From Planctomycetota bacterium (GTDB lineage Bacteria; Planctomycetota; PLA2; JAEUHO01), in NCBI GenBank assembly GCA_026647295.1, contig JAPKHB010000011.1, positions 1 through 25,496 on the forward strand: a stretch of 25,496 bases of DNA, given 5' to 3'. The notes under the pieces were generated by a model, which saw only the letters and a program-made list of their open reading frames with translations, did not search any database and was not told where the DNA came from. Made by a program: the position numbers and the translations under genes. Positions 23,239-25,496 of this stretch are shown here, piece by piece; within the stretch, counting starts at the first letter, position 1, and every line of letters starts with the position of its first letter.

Positions 23239-25401
23239 ATGCCCTGGAAGAACGAGATCGACCGCCTGGTGAACCGCTGCATCCTGGACGCGGTCAAGGG
23301 CGGGCCGCCCGAAAGCGAACGCGCCCGCCAGGCGGTGAGCGACCTGCTCGCCCTGGCCCCGGACCGGGACGAGTCCCACTTCCACCTGGGCACCGCCGAC
23401 GAGGTGCTCGGCGAGGCCGCCGCGGCGCTGCCGGCCTCGGCGGGGAACGCGGCCCGCTGGCGCTTCCTGGGCCGGCTGGACTCCTGCGCCCGGCGCGGCG
23501 ACCGCGAACGCGTGCGGGCGATGATGGACGACCCGGCGTTCGAGGCCTCGCTGCCCACGCCCGAGGGCCGCGTCGCCCTGCGCGCGGTGGGGCGGATGCT
23601 CCTGCGCGACGGCGAAGACGAACGCGCCTTCGAACTGTACACGCGCCACCTCCAGGCCGTGGACGACGAGGGCAGCCGCCGCGACGCCGACTTCCTGCTC
23701 GAAGAGGCCCTGCGGCGCGCCGAACGTTACGAGCGCGGCGAGCGCAACGAGGAGGACGCGCTGGCCCGCCTGGAGCGGGTGGGGCGCTTTGCGAACGAGG
23801 CGGGCCTGGAGCCCCGCTCGGGCGCCAAGGTGGACCGCAAGGTCGGGCGGCTCCATCAGCTCGCCGGGCGCTGGCCGCAGGCCGTGGCGTGCTACCGCCG
23901 CGCGCTCGAGCACCTGCCGGTGGACGACCCCTACCGCAGCGTGCTGGTCGGCGACCTTGCGTTGAGCACCCTGGGCGTGCGCGGCACGCTCGACCTCCTG
24001 CCCAGCGCCGAGCGCCCGGGCCGCGACGAGGCGCGCACCCTCCTGGAGGAAGGCCTGAAGGAGGGCGAGGGCCGCTCCTACAACGCCATCTACGCGCTGG
24101 GCGTCCTGTACTACGAAACGGGGGCCTACGAGGCGGCCGCGCGCTGCTTCCAGGAGGCCGACCACCTGATGCGCGAGAACCGCGCCAAGGCGCGGATCGT
24201 GCACGCCCGCGCCCGCGCCCGCTTCTTCCTGGCGCGCTGCCAGCTCGAGCAGGGGGTGGAGGGCGAGGAACTCGAAGCCGCCTGCCGCGCCATCCGCAAG
24301 GACGCCGGCCCCGCCAACCTGGACGCCGAGCACAAGGACCCGGCCTTCGCCCTGGTGGACGAGCTCGTGCCGGCGGAGGCGCGCCCCCGGGCCCGCGACG
24401 CGGAACGCGACGCCCCCGGCGGCCGGGGGCGCGGCCGCCGCGGCCGCCGCGGCCGCGAGGAGGCCCCGGCCCCCGCCGCCGCCCCCGCGGCGACCGGGGG
24501 CGGGCCGCTCGCCCAGGCCCGCCGCCTGATCGAACAGGAGGACCCGAGCGAGGAAGACCTGCACGAGGCCCTGCACCTCGTGGACCAGGTGTTCAAGGCC
24601 CGCCCCGACTTCGACGCGTGGTTCGACGCCTACCGCACCCGCCTGGAGGCGCTGGTCGCCCTCAACGAGCGCGACGAGGCGCTGCGCACCTACGAGCGCT
24701 TCCGCGCCAAGCTCTACCAGCGCGAGGCCTACGACCGCATCGAGGCGCTCCTGACCAGCGCCGAGGGGCCCGTGGCCACGCTGCTCGACGAGGGCGCGCT
24801 GCACCGCGAGCTCGTCGACCTGTACGAGGTGATGCCGGGGCGCGACGAGCTCTTCGTCGAGCACTGCGTGGCCTGCGCCGAGCACTGCCTGGAGCGCGCC
24901 GGCGAGGGCGACGCGCTGTGCGCCCTCAACATGCTCACCGAAGCGGGACGGCGCGACCCGGACGCCGGCCGGGACCTGCTCGAGCGGGCGCGCGCGGCGG
25001 CCGCCGCCGCCGGCCTCACCGAACCCTCCAGCGCCGAGGACCTCGCCCGGCGCCTGGGCGAGATCGACGCGCCCGTCAACATCCTGGTGGTCGGGGGCGA
25101 CGAGGGCCGGCGGCCCCACGCCCACCGCTTCGAGGAGACGGTGCGCCGCCTGGGCCTTCAGGGGAGCTGGATCTTCACCGGCGCCATGCCTCCGGCCCGC
25201 AGCCTCGAGGAGATCGACGGGGCCGCCGAGACCGCCAGCGCGATCCTCTTGCACGACCGCCTCGATCCGGACCTGCGCGAGGAAGTGCACAAGATCGGCG
25301 CGGACCTGGACGTCCTGGTGCGCGAGTTGCCCTGGACCGGGGCCGGCGGGGTCGAGGGGGAGGTCCGCCGCACGCTGGACCTGCTGCTCGGCGCGGAGTG
25401 A
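23239..25401 (+). CDS. TPR protein with RG-rich linker and C-terminal DUF2325-like domain
   Basis: The product has 720 residues. ATG 23239 follows GGGGAGGA about 11 nt away; upstream in-frame sequence is non-coding in character. Residues 1-375 are helical repeats of TPR type (GRLHQLAGRWPQAVACYRRALEHLP, IYALGVLYYETGAYEAAARCFQEAD). Residues 381-422 form a disordered linker, GGRGRGRRGRRGREE then Ala/Pro. Residues 425-605 are a second helical-repeat section (YRTRLEALVALNERDEALRTYERFRAKLY) with a few Cys and His (EHCVACAEHC). Residues 613-718 begin PVNILVVGGDEGRRPHAHRFEETVRRLG and continue in a Rossmann-like alternation (SAILLHDRLDPDLREEVHKIGADLDVLV), resembling DUF2325. No signal peptide is seen, so it is cytoplasmic. 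DUF2325 function is unknown; the RG linker and helicase neighbourhood hint at nucleic-acid contact, but this is inference. Confidence 0.8.
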   Translation: MPWKNEIDRLVNRCILDAVKGGPPESERARQAVSDLLALAPDRDESHFHLGTADEVLGEAAAALPASAGNAARWRFLGRLDSCARRGDRERVRAMMDDPAFEASLPTPEGRVALRAVGRMLLRDGEDERAFELYTRHLQAVDDEGSRRDADFLLEEALRRAERYERGERNEEDALARLERVGRFANEAGLEPRSGAKVDRKVGRLHQLAGRWPQAVACYRRALEHLPVDDPYRSVLVGDLALSTLGVRGTLDLLPSAERPGRDEARTLLEEGLKEGEGRSYNAIYALGVLYYETGAYEAAARCFQEADHLMRENRAKARIVHARARARFFLARCQLEQGVEGEELEAACRAIRKDAGPANLDAEHKDPAFALVDELVPAEARPRARDAERDAPGGRGRGRRGRRGREEAPAPAAAPAATGGGPLAQARRLIEQEDPSEEDLHEALHLVDQVFKARPDFDAWFDAYRTRLEALVALNERDEALRTYERFRAKLYQREAYDRIEALLTSAEGPVATLLDEGALHRELVDLYEVMPGRDELFVEHCVACAEHCLERAGEGDALCALNMLTEAGRRDPDAGRDLLERARAAAAAAGLTEPSSAEDLARRLGEIDAPVNILVVGGDEGRRPHAHRFEETVRRLGLQGSWIFTGAMPPARSLEEIDGAAETASAILLHDRLDPDLREEVHKIGADLDVLVRELPWTGAGGVEGEVRRTLDLLLGAE

Positions 25402-25468
25402 GGGCCGGGCCCGGCCGCCCCCGCCGCCCGGGACGCGCCCGGGCCGGGCCAACCCGCGGCCGCCTGCG

Positions 25469-25474
25469 TATGCT
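25469..25474 (+). promoter_or_regulatory. -10-like hexamer TATGCT before the gene at the right edge
   Basis: CGTATGCT ends 9 nt before ATG 25484, the same geometry as the other leaderless candidates. Confidence 0.4.
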
Positions 25475-25483
25475 TTGGCGCCC

Positions 25484-25496
25484 ATGAGCCTCTCCC
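25484..25496 (+). CDS. Possible start of a gene cut by the right edge
   Basis: ATG AGC CTC TCC is the only visible coding sequence. It is called because a TATGCT element precedes it at the spacing seen for other starts in this window. The product cannot be inferred. Confidence 0.35.

Noticed and set aside
23065..25485. Very long open frame on the minus strand opposite the TPR-DUF2325 gene
   Set aside because: High GC removes stop codons from antisense frames. The translation is low-complexity (Val/Ala/Gly/Arg runs) with no domain, while the plus strand carries clear TPR and DUF2325-like sequence.

Overview
The window is 25.5 kb of very GC-rich bacterial DNA. Start codons are mostly ATG or GTG, and many genes have a TAnnnT -10-like hexamer close to the start. 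A secreted sulfatase beside an FGE-fold protein, secreted TPR/CHAT and beta-propeller proteins, lipoprotein beta-barrels and a diheme cytochrome c suggest a Gram-negative-type, environmental, high-GC lineage. Planctomycetota fits best and Myxococcota is possible. No rRNA or universal marker is present, so this placement is an inference.

Layout. 1-741 (+): the tail of a DUF3568-like protein and a small zinc-ribbon membrane protein. 823-6498 (-): a secreted TPR-CHAT peptidase-like gene, interrupted by a frameshift in a 10-bp tandem repeat; a VOC/glyoxalase protein; and an AbiE-type toxin-antitoxin pair in toxin-first order, bracketed by two copies of a 42-bp repeat. 6764-9281 (+): a sulfatase overlapping an FGE-like lipoprotein, both with unusual active-site motifs. 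9409-11250: two paralogous beta-barrel genes that meet tail to tail at adjoining stop codons. 11370-13265 (-) and 13376-14395 (+): a sensor adenylate cyclase and a divergent AraC regulator. 14773-16251 (+): a diheme cytochrome c of the peroxidase/RoxA-like type. 16440-17774 (-): a helical-repeat protein. 18179-19684 (+): a secreted beta-propeller-like protein flanked by modular intergenic repeats. 20076-20165 (-): tRNA-Ser(GCT), with its 3' end and downstream flank duplicated in tandem. 20268-25401 (+): a DEAD-box-type RNA helicase with an RG-rich tail, an AllA-like/B3-B4-like fusion, and a TPR protein ending in a DUF2325-like domain. A new gene may begin at 25484.

How the genes may work together. 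The sulfatase and FGE-like genes are translationally coupled. The cyclase and AraC gene share a 110-bp divergent promoter region, which suggests cAMP signalling with local transcriptional control. The helicase, tRNA and TPR genes look like housekeeping or RNA-related functions with no obvious pathway link.

The observations most worth following up are the 10-bp repeat that switches the CHAT reading frame, the tandem duplication of the tRNA-Ser 3' end with its hairpin-rich repeat family, the repeat-bracketed toxin-first AbiE cassette, the matched non-canonical sulfatase/FGE pair, and the AllA::B3/B4 fusion.
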